Origin: Epilinea sp044228875
GTDB taxonomy: Bacteria; Chloroflexota; Anaerolineae; Epilineales; Epilineaceae
DNA: 64,000 nt
Direction: 5' to 3'
NCBI GenBank assembly: GCA_044228875.1
Contig: JBGAUA010000002.1
Location: 1 to 64,000 of the forward strand
Shown here: piece after piece, positions 45,305 through 53,140 of the stretch
Layout: each line of letters begins with the position of its first letter
Numbering within the stretch: the stretch's first letter is position 1
Program-made: the position numbers and the translations under genes
Notes under the pieces: generated by a model
Told to the model about the DNA's origin: nothing
The model's input: the letters and a program-made list of their open reading frames with translations, nothing else
Database searches by the model: none

Positions 45305-45453
45305 GTGCTTCTCCTCGGGTCCAGGCACCAGGACGGAGCGCGCTCGCGCGGCCGCGCCTCCGTGTCGCCAAGCATGACGTGCCAAAGCGAACCCTAATCA
45401 TAGACAGGCATCTCCGGCTTGCCAAAGAAGCGGCGCCTGTCCGTTGGCTTCGG

Positions 45454-46629
45454 CTAGGTCTGGCCCGGCCCCAGACCGCGCCAGGGACCATCGTCGTCGC
45501 TCTTGCGCCGGCCTCGTCCGGCCACGGCGAGCTTGCGGTCCAGGGCGTGCAGACCGCGCTTGACGCGGGCCAGGCGGTCGCGTGTCCAGCGCAGAGCCCG
45601 CTGCGAGGGTGACCAATGCCGGTCATGCGGGCCGAAGCTCCACTCCACGAGGCAGGCGCCCCAGGTCAACCCGCCCCCGAACCCCACGAAGACGATGTGG
45701 TCGCCGGCCCGGATGCGCCCCTCGGCGAGGGCGTCCACCAGAGCCAGGGGGATGCTCGCCGCCGAGGTATTGCCGAAGCGGTGGACGTTGGAGTAGATGC
45801 GACCCGGGGCGAAGCCCAATTGCTTGGCCGCCACCTCCAGGATACGCGTGTTGGCCTGGTGCGGGACGATCAGGTCGATGTCGGAGAGCTGAAGGCCGGC
45901 CATCTCGGTGACCTCCTTCGTCGCTTCGCTCATGATCCGCGTGGCGAAGCGGAAGACCTGCTGCCCGTTCATCGTCATCGACGTCCCGCCGCGCGCCACC
46001 GTGTCCTGGGTGATGGGCAGCCGCGTGCCCAGACCCACCATCAGGAGGTCGCCGCCGGAGCCGTCCGAGCCCAGCTTGCTCGAGAGGACCCCGCCGGGCC
46101 GGTCGGAGGCCTCGAGCACCACCGCGCCGGCTCCGTCGCCGAAAAGGACGCAGGTGGAGCGGTCGCTCCAGTTCATCACCCTGGACATCGATTCCGCCCC
46201 GATGACCAGGATCCGCTCGTATAGGCCGCCCTTGATCAGGCCCGCCGCCACGCTGACCGCGTAGACGAAACCGGAGCAGGCGGTGTTCAGGTCGAAGGCG
46301 GCCGCCTTGCTCGCACCCAGGCCGTCCTGGATGAGGCTCGCCGTGTTGGGCATCAGGTAGTCCGGCGTGGACGTGGCGCAGATCACCAGGTCCAGCATCG
46401 ACGGGTCCAGGTTGGCCGTTTTCAGTGCACGACGCCCCGCGTGGATGGCCATCGTGGAGGTGAATTCCCCCTCCTCGGCGATGCGCCGTTCCACAATGCC
46501 GGTCCGCTCCCGGATCCAAGCATCAGACGTGGGCAGGATCTGCGACAGATCCTGGTTGGTCACCGCCCGCGCCGGGACATGGGCGCCCCAGCCGGTGATA
46601 TGGGCGTAGCGGCCGCCGGATTCGGACAT
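45454..46629 (-). CDS. fabH: 3-oxoacyl-ACP synthase III
   Basis: 391 residues. The catalytic triad is C118 (NTACSGF), H257 (VPHQANTRI) and N287 (FGNTSAASIP), so it is an active KAS III that starts fatty acid synthesis with acyl-CoA and malonyl-ACP. The C-terminal 55-60 residues after the usual family end (GACLVEWSF) form a basic, Arg-rich tail not typical of FabH. It lies six bases after fabF in one operon. Confidence 0.94.
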   Translation of the reverse strand: MSESGGRYAHITGWGAHVPARAVTNQDLSQILPTSDAWIRERTGIVERRIAEEGEFTSTMAIHAGRRALKTANLDPSMLDLVICATSTPDYLMPNTASLIQDGLGASKAAAFDLNTACSGFVYAVSVAAGLIKGGLYERILVIGAESMSRVMNWSDRSTCVLFGDGAGAVVLEASDRPGGVLSSKLGSDGSGGDLLMVGLGTRLPITQDTVARGGTSMTMNGQQVFRFATRIMSEATKEVTEMAGLQLSDIDLIVPHQANTRILEVAAKQLGFAPGRIYSNVHRFGNTSAASIPLALVDALAEGRIRAGDHIVFVGFGGGLTWGACLVEWSFGPHDRHWSPSQRALRWTRDRLARVKRGLHALDRKLAVAGRGRRKSDDDGPWRGLGPGQT

Positions 46630-46634
46630 GTCGG

Positions 46635-47909
46635 CTACAGGTCTCGTCGTAGCAGCAGCGCGGCGTTGTGCCCGCCAAAGCCCATTGAGTTGGACAGCGC
46701 CACGCGGACCCCCCCGGCCGGCCGGCGGGCCACGAGCGGCACGTAGTCCAGGTCGCAGTCAGGATCAGGCGTGATCAGGTTGATGGTGGGCAGGATGATG
46801 CCTTCCTGCAGCGACAGGCAGCAGACGGCGGCCTCGACAGCGCCGCCGGCGCCCAGAAGGTGCCCGATCATGCTCTTGATCGAGCTCATGGGCACGTCAC
46901 CGGCGCGCCCGCCCATGAGTTGCTTCATCGCCCGGGTCTCCACCGCGTCGTTGAGCGGCGTGGACGTGCCGTGGGCGTTGATGTAGTCGATGTCCGCGAC
47001 GGTCAGACCGGCCTGTTCCAAGGCCGCCTGGGCAGCCCGGATCATGCCCTCGCCGCTCTCCAGGGGTGCCGTGGCATGCCCCGCGTCGGCCGCGCAGCCA
47101 TAACCCACCAACTCGGCGTAGATGCGCACCCCGCGAGCCTGGGCCTGCTCCAGGCGCTCCAGGACGAGCACGCCGGCGCCTTCGCCGATCACGAAGCCGT
47201 CGCGTTCCAGATCGAAGGGCCGGCTGGCCAGCTGCGGATCGCCCGACCACTTGGACAGGGCGCCCATGTTGCTGAAGCCGGCCACCGCCAAGGGCACGAT
47301 GCCGGCCTCCGAGCCGCCGGCGACCATGATGTCGGCCGCGCCTCGCCGGATGGCCTCCGCCGCCTCGCCGATAGCGTTGGCCCCCGAGGCGCAGGCGGAA
47401 AGGTGGGCCATGTTGGGTCCCTTCAGGCCATGCTGGATGGCCACCATGCCGGGGACGGAATCGGCCAGGAGCATCGGGATCGTGAAGGGGCTGACCCGGC
47501 GTGGGCCGCGCGCGTTCATGACGTCGTTCTGCTCCACCACGGTGCCGATGCCGCCGACGCCGCTACCGACGTAGACGCCGGCCCGCTCGGCGGGCGCCGC
47601 TCCCGTCAGCTTGCCGTCCTCGCCCAGGAGGCCGGCGTCCAACATGGCCTCGTGGGCCGCGACCACCGCCAATTGGGTGACCCGGTCCATGCGTCTCGCC
47701 TCGCGGGGGCTGATGATCGGGCTGGGGTCAAACCCCTTGACCTCGGCCGCCGTGGTGGCCTCGAAGCCCATGCCCACGGCATCGAAGTGGGTGATGGGAG
47801 CGAGTCCGGAGCGGCCGGCGACGAGCGCCTCCCAACTGGCACGGCGGTCCAGGCCAACCGGCGTCACCAGGCCCAGTCCGGTGACCACGACGCGTACAGG
47901 GCTGTTCAT
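46635..47909 (-). CDS. fabF: 3-oxoacyl-ACP synthase II
   Basis: 424 residues. Catalytic C173 (SACASGANAIG), H313 (NAHGTSTPLND) and H350 (KSMIGHLLGAGG), with K345 before it. It elongates acyl chains with malonyl-ACP. It is followed by fabH on the same strand; no acpP, fabD or fabG is in this window. A promoter-like extended -10 box lies upstream. Confidence 0.95.
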   Translation of the reverse strand: MNSPVRVVVTGLGLVTPVGLDRRASWEALVAGRSGLAPITHFDAVGMGFEATTAAEVKGFDPSPIISPREARRMDRVTQLAVVAAHEAMLDAGLLGEDGKLTGAAPAERAGVYVGSGVGGIGTVVEQNDVMNARGPRRVSPFTIPMLLADSVPGMVAIQHGLKGPNMAHLSACASGANAIGEAAEAIRRGAADIMVAGGSEAGIVPLAVAGFSNMGALSKWSGDPQLASRPFDLERDGFVIGEGAGVLVLERLEQAQARGVRIYAELVGYGCAADAGHATAPLESGEGMIRAAQAALEQAGLTVADIDYINAHGTSTPLNDAVETRAMKQLMGGRAGDVPMSSIKSMIGHLLGAGGAVEAAVCCLSLQEGIILPTINLITPDPDCDLDYVPLVARRPAGGVRVALSNSMGFGGHNAALLLRRDL

Positions 47910-47936
47910 GGAAGGTGCTGCGCCTCATGATGTGGG

Positions 47937-47957
47937 CTTCGGCGTAGGGCGCCGAAG
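47937..47957 (-). terminator. Hairpin between M23 gene and fabF
   Basis: An 8-bp perfect inverted repeat (arms 47937-47944 and 47950-47957, 5-base loop) in the fabF leader. It could be a weak terminator of the upstream gene or a leader structure of fabF. Confidence 0.4.
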
Positions 47958-47994
47958 GGGCTGATGGGCGGAAACGCGGATAGACGGATCAACA

Positions 47995-48003
47995 AGTATA
48001 TCA
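47995..48003 (-). promoter_or_regulatory. Probable fabF-fabH promoter, extended -10 type
   Basis: On the minus strand TGATATACT (48003-47995) matches TGnTATAAT closely, and no good -35 is visible. The expected leader is about 80 bases. Confidence 0.5.
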
Positions 48004-48056
48004 CTCGGAACGAGATGCGGCGGATCGGGTTGCGGGGCTGCGTGCGCCCAGCTGTG

Positions 48057-49592
48057 CTAGCGGATGGCGTTCGTGTCCGGAAGGCGGCATTCGCAGGCTT
48101 CCCGCCGGGCCCCATCGCTCCGCTGCATGCCGCCGTCGTAGGCCGTGGGCGAGCCCCAAGCGGTCCATCCGCCCATGGAGAACGGGGAATCGCCGGCGGC
48201 GGCCAGCCACTCGCCGTCATGGAGCCGGGCGATGTGCAGATGGGTGGCGGTGGACACGCCGCCCTCGCAGCTGGGATGCCCCATCCGGTCGCCGACGCGC
48301 AGCCGGCTGCCCGGCGCGACACGGCCTTCGGCGGCAAGGTGCAGGTACATGACCACCGGCCCCGTCTCGCGCAGCCCGTCGCTGTCCAGGTCGAGGAAGA
48401 GCTGGCCCGTCTCGCCCTCCAGCGCCATCCCATCGGCTACCGCCGTCACCCAGGCCGACGACGCATAGCAACCTCCGGCCACCTCGTCCGGTACGAAATC
48501 CAGGGCGGCCCAGGCGCTGCCATCGGCCCAACCGCCGTGCGGGCCGCCGGTCATCCACCAGGTCTCGCCGGCCGGCCAGGGAAGCGCGAGGGGAGGGAAT
48601 GCGAGGCTCGTCGCCGCCGGCGCCATCCGGATGCCGGCCCAGGCATCCCCGAAGAGACTGTCGTAGGCGGCCTTGAACGCCGCCTGCGCCTCCGGCAGTT
48701 CGGCCTCGGTGGACAGGAGGCCGATCGCGCGGTCCACCGCGAAGCTGCCGGCGTTCAGGCCCTCCGGCGCCCCCAGCCGCAGCCCGTCCTTGAGGGTCAT
48801 GACGCGGTTGTTGCGCGTGCGCAGATCGTAGTAGCCGCCGTTCAAGCGGTCGGCCAACCAGCTGAGCTGCCGCCACAGCCCGGCGCGGGCGCTGTCCTCC
48901 ATCCCCGCGGGATAGCCGTCGAGGGTAGCGCGCGGCTGCCGGCCGCTGACCTGGCCGCTCCGGGCCTCCACGAAGGCCAGGAGCACCCGTGGGCCTACAG
49001 AGAACTGCCGGCTGATGCGCTCTACCATCGCCGCCCCGTCCATGGTCAGGCCGTCCACCGTTTCCGAGTAGGACAAGAGGGGGCTGCCCTGGGCGGACAG
49101 GAAGCCGCGCAGGTCGAAGCCCACGGTTGTCGGGCCGCGCACCAGCTCGCTGTCGGGGAGCATCGGCGTGGCCGGGCCGTCACGCTCCGGCGCCAGCTGG
49201 ATGTAAATGACCTGTCCCACCTGAAGGCTGTCCGGGTCGGTGAGGCCGTTGAGGTCCATCATGGCTTCCGGTGACAGGCCGTGTCGGGCGGCGATGCCGC
49301 TCAAGGTGTCGCCCGAGGCCACCGTGTAGGAGATCAGGGCGTCGGCGCTGTCCGCCAGGCGCTCGAGAATCACGGGCGTGGCGACCGCTGACCGACCCTC
49401 CTGGGACAGACGGTGCAGGGCCAGGCGCAGGCCGGCGACGCCGGCAGTCAGGGCCATCGCCAGGGCAACCACCCCCAGCCAGGACCATCCCGCGCCGACC
49501 CGCTGAGGGGCCCGGTTCCGGCGGGTGGGCCGCGGGGAGATGGGCGGGGCGTCGGTCGGCCCCGGCGTGGACGGCGGAAGCGGATCGTTCAT
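48057..49592 (-). CDS. Membrane-anchored LysM and M23-like (LytM) envelope protein
   Basis: 511 residues from ATG 49592 (MNDPLPPSTPG). A Pro-rich cytoplasmic segment leads to a TM helix (about 37-58). A LysM domain with SYTVASGDTLSGIAARHG and LQVGQVIYIQL covers about 86-135. The C-terminal part resembles M23 metallopeptidases: GGPHGGW with WAALDFVP, and later THLHIARLHDG. The first His and the Asp are spaced unlike the usual HxxxD, so catalysis is uncertain. The role is probably in peptidoglycan turnover or division. The open frame extends to 49856, but there is no evidence for translation there. Confidence 0.78.
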   Translation of the reverse strand: MNDPLPPSTPGPTDAPPISPRPTRRNRAPQRVGAGWSWLGVVALAMALTAGVAGLRLALHRLSQEGRSAVATPVILERLADSADALISYTVASGDTLSGIAARHGLSPEAMMDLNGLTDPDSLQVGQVIYIQLAPERDGPATPMLPDSELVRGPTTVGFDLRGFLSAQGSPLLSYSETVDGLTMDGAAMVERISRQFSVGPRVLLAFVEARSGQVSGRQPRATLDGYPAGMEDSARAGLWRQLSWLADRLNGGYYDLRTRNNRVMTLKDGLRLGAPEGLNAGSFAVDRAIGLLSTEAELPEAQAAFKAAYDSLFGDAWAGIRMAPAATSLAFPPLALPWPAGETWWMTGGPHGGWADGSAWAALDFVPDEVAGGCYASSAWVTAVADGMALEGETGQLFLDLDSDGLRETGPVVMYLHLAAEGRVAPGSRLRVGDRMGHPSCEGGVSTATHLHIARLHDGEWLAAAGDSPFSMGGWTAWGSPTAYDGGMQRSDGARREACECRLPDTNAIR

Positions 49593-49996
49593 GGCGAGCT
49601 CGGGCGGCGGGGTGGCGATGCTGACAGGGGTCGGTCGATGGGTCGAGCCCGATGGCGCGGGAGCGGGGTGCCGGCGGGCAATTGTAGACGAGGGCCGGCG
49701 TGTCGGGACGAATCGACGGCGGCGAGCACGCGTGTCGTCACGAGTTCTGGGCCAGTTGTCCACAGACTTGTGCACAACCAGGGGTCGCGGTGTCCGGACG
49801 GGAGGCACCACAAGCGGTGGTAGGGACGCGGCCGACGCTCCGCCGACCTCGATCACGACGGCTTGCGGCGCGCCGGAGGCTCGTGGTAAGGTCTAGCAGT
49901 CGCTGGCCACCTGATCGCTTGGAGACGGACCCGACGTTGTTCGTTTGGCGGCCGCTGGCCCGTAGCGGTGGCTCGATCGAGTTGAGGACCCCCATC
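49593..49996. promoter_or_regulatory. Divergent intergenic region between M23 gene and pentapeptide gene
   Basis: 404 bases without a supported gene. Minus-strand TACAAT (49686-49681) could drive the M23 gene. Plus-strand TTGCGG (49863-49868), an 18-base spacer and TAAGGT (49887-49892) could drive the pentapeptide gene. TTGTCCACA (49756-49764, one mismatch to a DnaA box) lies four bases from a perfect palindrome TTGTGCACAA (49768-49777); both are unexplained. Confidence 0.5.
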
Positions 49997-51259
49997 ATGA
50001 CCGCAATGACCGCCACCATGCTTGGTCCTATCTCCGTACCGTTCGGCTCCGGTCGCGCCTGCGGGACGCTCGCGGCGCGCCTGGCGGTTGTGGCGCCTCG
50101 GGATCGAGCGGCAACCTTGGTAGAGGCGGTCCTGGACGGGGAGACCCTGCGACTTGCCGGCGCCGATCTGCGCGGTCTGGACCTCAGCCCTTGGCAGAAG
50201 GGTGCCGCGACCCTGGTGCTCGACGGTGCGGACTTCACCGGGGCTACGCTCAGCGGAGCCAACTTCGGCGGCGCCAGCCTCCGAGGGGCCTGCCTGGACG
50301 GCGCGCTCCTGGTGGGCGCTCGGCTTCAGGGCGTGGACCTGCGCGGCGCCAGCCTGCGCGGCGCGCACCTCACGGGCACGGACCTGAGCCGGTCGGATAT
50401 CAGCGAGGCCGACTTCCGGGGCGCGTCGCTGTTGAACGCCGACCTGACCTTGGCCACCGCCAGCGGGGCCGTCTTCAGCGAAGCGCTGCTGCAGTCGACG
50501 GTGTTCGACGGCGCGGTGCTGCGCACCGCCGACCTGCGCTGGGCCCATCTGGTCAATGCCCGCTTGATCGGCGCGGATCTGTCCGGAGCGCGCTTCGAGG
50601 GCGCGGTGCTGTCGCTGGCGCGCCTGGATCGCGCGCAGATCTCGCCGTCGACGGACTTCAGCTACGCCTTTCTCTACCAGGCCTGCTTGGGTGATCTGCC
50701 CCTGCGCCGTGCCCATCTGAAGGGCGGCGTGGGCGAGGCCGTCAGCGACCTGGCCCTGGCGCGGGACGCCTACCGCGGCCTCAAGCACCATTTCGCCCAG
50801 CGCGGCCGCTCGGCCGACGCCCGATGGGCCCATGTCATGCAGCAGCGGATGGCGACGGCGACCCATCGACCGGATCGCGCGGCTCGCTACCACCGCCCCT
50901 CCTGGCCGCTCTGGTTCCAGCTGCGGCACGGCCTGCGCTGGGTCATGGGCGGTGTCGCCGAGCTGCTGACCGGCTATGGCATCTCCTTCGCCCGTGCCAT
51001 GGGTACCCTCGCCGCCACCTGGCTTGTCTTTGCCTGGATGTTCAGCCTGTCGGGCGCGGTGATCAATGCGCGGGGCGCCGCGGTGCGGCCGGTCGATCTG
51101 CTGCTCTTCTCGGCCGCCCAGCTGACGCCCATCGACGCCTATCCCTTGGCCACCACCACCAGGGCGGGGCTCGTGGCCTCGGCCGTTGAGAGCATGATGG
51201 GTATCTGCCTGCTGGGTGCGCTGGGGCACATGCTAGCCCTTCGACTGAACTCCGACTGA
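49997..51259 (+). CDS. Pentapeptide-repeat protein with C-terminal two-helix membrane domain
   Basis: 420 residues from ATG 49997, preceded by GAGGA. Residues about 50-215 are about 30 consecutive A(D/N)LxX-type repeats (GADLRGLDL, GANFGGASLRG, GADLSGARFEG), predicting a right-handed beta-helix. A linker is followed by two TM helices (about 335-358 and 390-412) with a loop LLFSAAQLTPIDAYPLATT. The layout resembles pentapeptide proteins fused to an ion-channel-2 module, but the TVGYGD selectivity filter is absent. Function unknown. The stop overlaps the truD ATG (TGATG). Confidence 0.82.
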   Translation: MTAMTATMLGPISVPFGSGRACGTLAARLAVVAPRDRAATLVEAVLDGETLRLAGADLRGLDLSPWQKGAATLVLDGADFTGATLSGANFGGASLRGACLDGALLVGARLQGVDLRGASLRGAHLTGTDLSRSDISEADFRGASLLNADLTLATASGAVFSEALLQSTVFDGAVLRTADLRWAHLVNARLIGADLSGARFEGAVLSLARLDRAQISPSTDFSYAFLYQACLGDLPLRRAHLKGGVGEAVSDLALARDAYRGLKHHFAQRGRSADARWAHVMQQRMATATHRPDRAARYHRPSWPLWFQLRHGLRWVMGGVAELLTGYGISFARAMGTLAATWLVFAWMFSLSGAVINARGAAVRPVDLLLFSAAQLTPIDAYPLATTTRAGLVASAVESMMGICLLGALGHMLALRLNSD

Positions 51260-52416
51260 TGGGCGAGAGACGGGGACGGCGCGCGGGCAGAGCAGGGCAG
51301 GGCGGCAATCTCGATGCCCCGGGCATCCTGCTCCCGTCCCCGCCGCCCGACTGGCGCGATCTGGCCTATGCCGCGGGACCGCCGCTGGCCACCGGTCGCC
51401 TGCGAACCTCGCCCGAGGACTTCCGGGTGGTGGAGGATCTGGGCTTCGCGCCCAGCGGCGATGGCGACCATGTCCTGCTGCGCCTGCGCAAGCGCGGGGC
51501 CAACACGGACTGGGTGGCCCGTCAGGTGGCTGCGGCGGCGGGCGTGTCCCCGGGCCGAGTCAGCTTCGCCGGCCTCAAGGACCGGCACGCGGTCACGGAG
51601 CAGACCTTCTCCATCCTCCTGCCCGGCAAGGGGATGCCGGACTGGTCGGCCCTGGAGTCGTCTGATCTCCAGGTGCTGGAGGCGGTCCGCAACCGGCGCA
51701 TGATCCGGCGCGGAGGGCTGAAGGGCAACCGATTCATCCTGGTGGTGCGAGATCTTGCGGCCGTGGGAGGCGCCGCGCCGCCGCGGGCGGCCATGGATGC
51801 GCGTCTGGAAACCCTGCGCGTGGTCGGGGTGCCCAACTACTTTGGCCCGCAGCGTTTCGGCCTGGGGGGCGGTAACTTGTCGCGGGCCCTGGCCATCTTC
51901 GGCGGCGCCACCGAGAGCCGCTCCTACAAGCGCGGCCTCTACGTTTCCGCGGCACGCAGCTACCTGTTCAACCGCGTGCTCTCCGCACGCGTGGCGGCTG
52001 GAAGCTGGAACCGCGCGCTGCCGGGCGAGGCCGTGGCCCTGGAAGGCACGCGCAGCTTTTTCGTGGCCGAGGTGGTCGATGAGGCCATCTCGCGACGGCT
52101 GCAGGCCATGGACATCCACCCCACGGGCCCGCTATGGGGCCTGGGTGAGAGCCCGGCGCAGGATGAGGCCCTGCGCGCTGAGCGCGACGCGCTGGCGGAC
52201 CTCGGTGAATGGCGAGCAGGGCTCGAGGCCTACGGTGCTCGTGCCAACCGCCGCGCCCTGCGGGTGACGTTGCGCGACCTTGACTGGCGCTGGCTTGACG
52301 ACGGCAGCCTGGAGCTGGCCTTTGGCCTGCCGCCCGGCGCCTACGCCACCTCCGCCCTGCGGGAGCTGCTGGACGGGGGCGAGGAGCCGGAGGACGAGGG
52401 AGAGGCGGAGGAATAG
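51259..52416 (+). CDS. truD: tRNA pseudouridine(13) synthase TruD
   Basis: 385 residues. The catalytic Asp is D108 in GLKDRHAVTEQ (105-115); later GVPNYFGPQRFG and the TRUD-domain NRRMIRRGGLKGNRF are typical. It isomerises U13 of certain tRNAs. The start overlaps the upstream pentapeptide gene, and the first 20 residues are poorly conserved, so an internal start is possible. The C-terminus ends in an acidic tail (GGEEPEDEGEAEE). Confidence 0.92.
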   Translation: MGERRGRRAGRAGQGGNLDAPGILLPSPPPDWRDLAYAAGPPLATGRLRTSPEDFRVVEDLGFAPSGDGDHVLLRLRKRGANTDWVARQVAAAAGVSPGRVSFAGLKDRHAVTEQTFSILLPGKGMPDWSALESSDLQVLEAVRNRRMIRRGGLKGNRFILVVRDLAAVGGAAPPRAAMDARLETLRVVGVPNYFGPQRFGLGGGNLSRALAIFGGATESRSYKRGLYVSAARSYLFNRVLSARVAAGSWNRALPGEAVALEGTRSFFVAEVVDEAISRRLQAMDIHPTGPLWGLGESPAQDEALRAERDALADLGEWRAGLEAYGARANRRALRVTLRDLDWRWLDDGSLELAFGLPPGAYATSALRELLDGGEEPEDEGEAEE

Positions 52417-52417
52417 G

Positions 52418-53140
52418 CTAGAAGCCGCGCTTCCTGGCGATGCCCACCCGGCCACCGTACAGCTCTGTAAAGCGCCCGTACGCCGGATGCGGTCGCAGCA
52501 GCAGGTCCCAGACCCTCCGCATCTGCAGCGTCTCCAGCTGTTCTTCCGTCCGGCCGGGGAATCGGGCCAAGGCGTCCGGAACATCCGACAAGCGAAACGT
52601 CAGGTCGTCCAGTACCATGTAGCCGCCCGGGCGAAGCAGCCGATCGGCCAGGAAGAAGGCGCCGGCATCGGGGTCCCATTCATGGGCTCCGTCGATCAAA
52701 CACAGATCGAAGCACCGCTCGATACGACCGGTCTCGTGGGCGTCGGAGATCATCTTCCCCAGCCGCCAGATGTAGCCCGAGGGATCTACCACAACCTCCA
52801 GGTGATCCGGTGAGATCCTGCAATGCTCGGCCAGGGCGCGAACATTGACCGGTTCATGCGCCGCCCGGTCGACCGTGGTCACCCGTCCGCGCCCCTGATT
52901 CTGGAACTCGGTGGCGATGACGCAGGCGGTGGCGCCGAAGCCTGTTCCCAACTCCAGGACGCGCAGCAGGCGCTTGCGACGGATCAGCCGCAGCAGAGCG
53001 ATGATGACGGGTTCGGGGAGCTGAAAAAGCCCCCCCCCCCAGCCTTCCGGAATCGGAAACGAGCGCACCGTTTCCAGCGTCAGGTCACCGATGGCGTCCG
53101 AGTCCGGCGACAGCAGGCTGACGAGGCGGCGAAGGAACAT
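52418..53140 (-). CDS. Class I SAM-dependent methyltransferase
   Basis: 240 residues. SAM motif I VLELGTGFGATA, then VTTVDRAAHE, LIDGAHEWDPDAGAFFLADRLLRPGG and DDLTF. The D-G-x-H region and the metal-binding-like acidic residues suggest an O-methyltransferase of the Methyltransf_3/24 class, but the substrate is unknown. Codons 34-37 lie on a run of 11 G on the coding strand (53030-53040), a possible slippage site. The start overlaps the end of the upstream GT-C gene by 56 bases. Confidence 0.75.
   Translation of the reverse strand: MFLRRLVSLLSPDSDAIGDLTLETVRSFPIPEGWGGGLFQLPEPVIIALLRLIRRKRLLRVLELGTGFGATACVIATEFQNQGRGRVTTVDRAAHEPVNVRALAEHCRISPDHLEVVVDPSGYIWRLGKMISDAHETGRIERCFDLCLIDGAHEWDPDAGAFFLADRLLRPGGYMVLDDLTFRLSDVPDALARFPGRTEEQLETLQMRRVWDLLLRPHPAYGRFTELYGGRVGIARKRGF
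53030..53040. repeat. Homopolymeric C11/G11 tract inside a methyltransferase gene
   Basis: Eleven consecutive C on the plus strand (G on the coding strand), preceded by AAAAAG. A gain or loss of one base would shift the methyltransferase frame early. It is also a common site of sequencing error. Confidence 0.85.
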
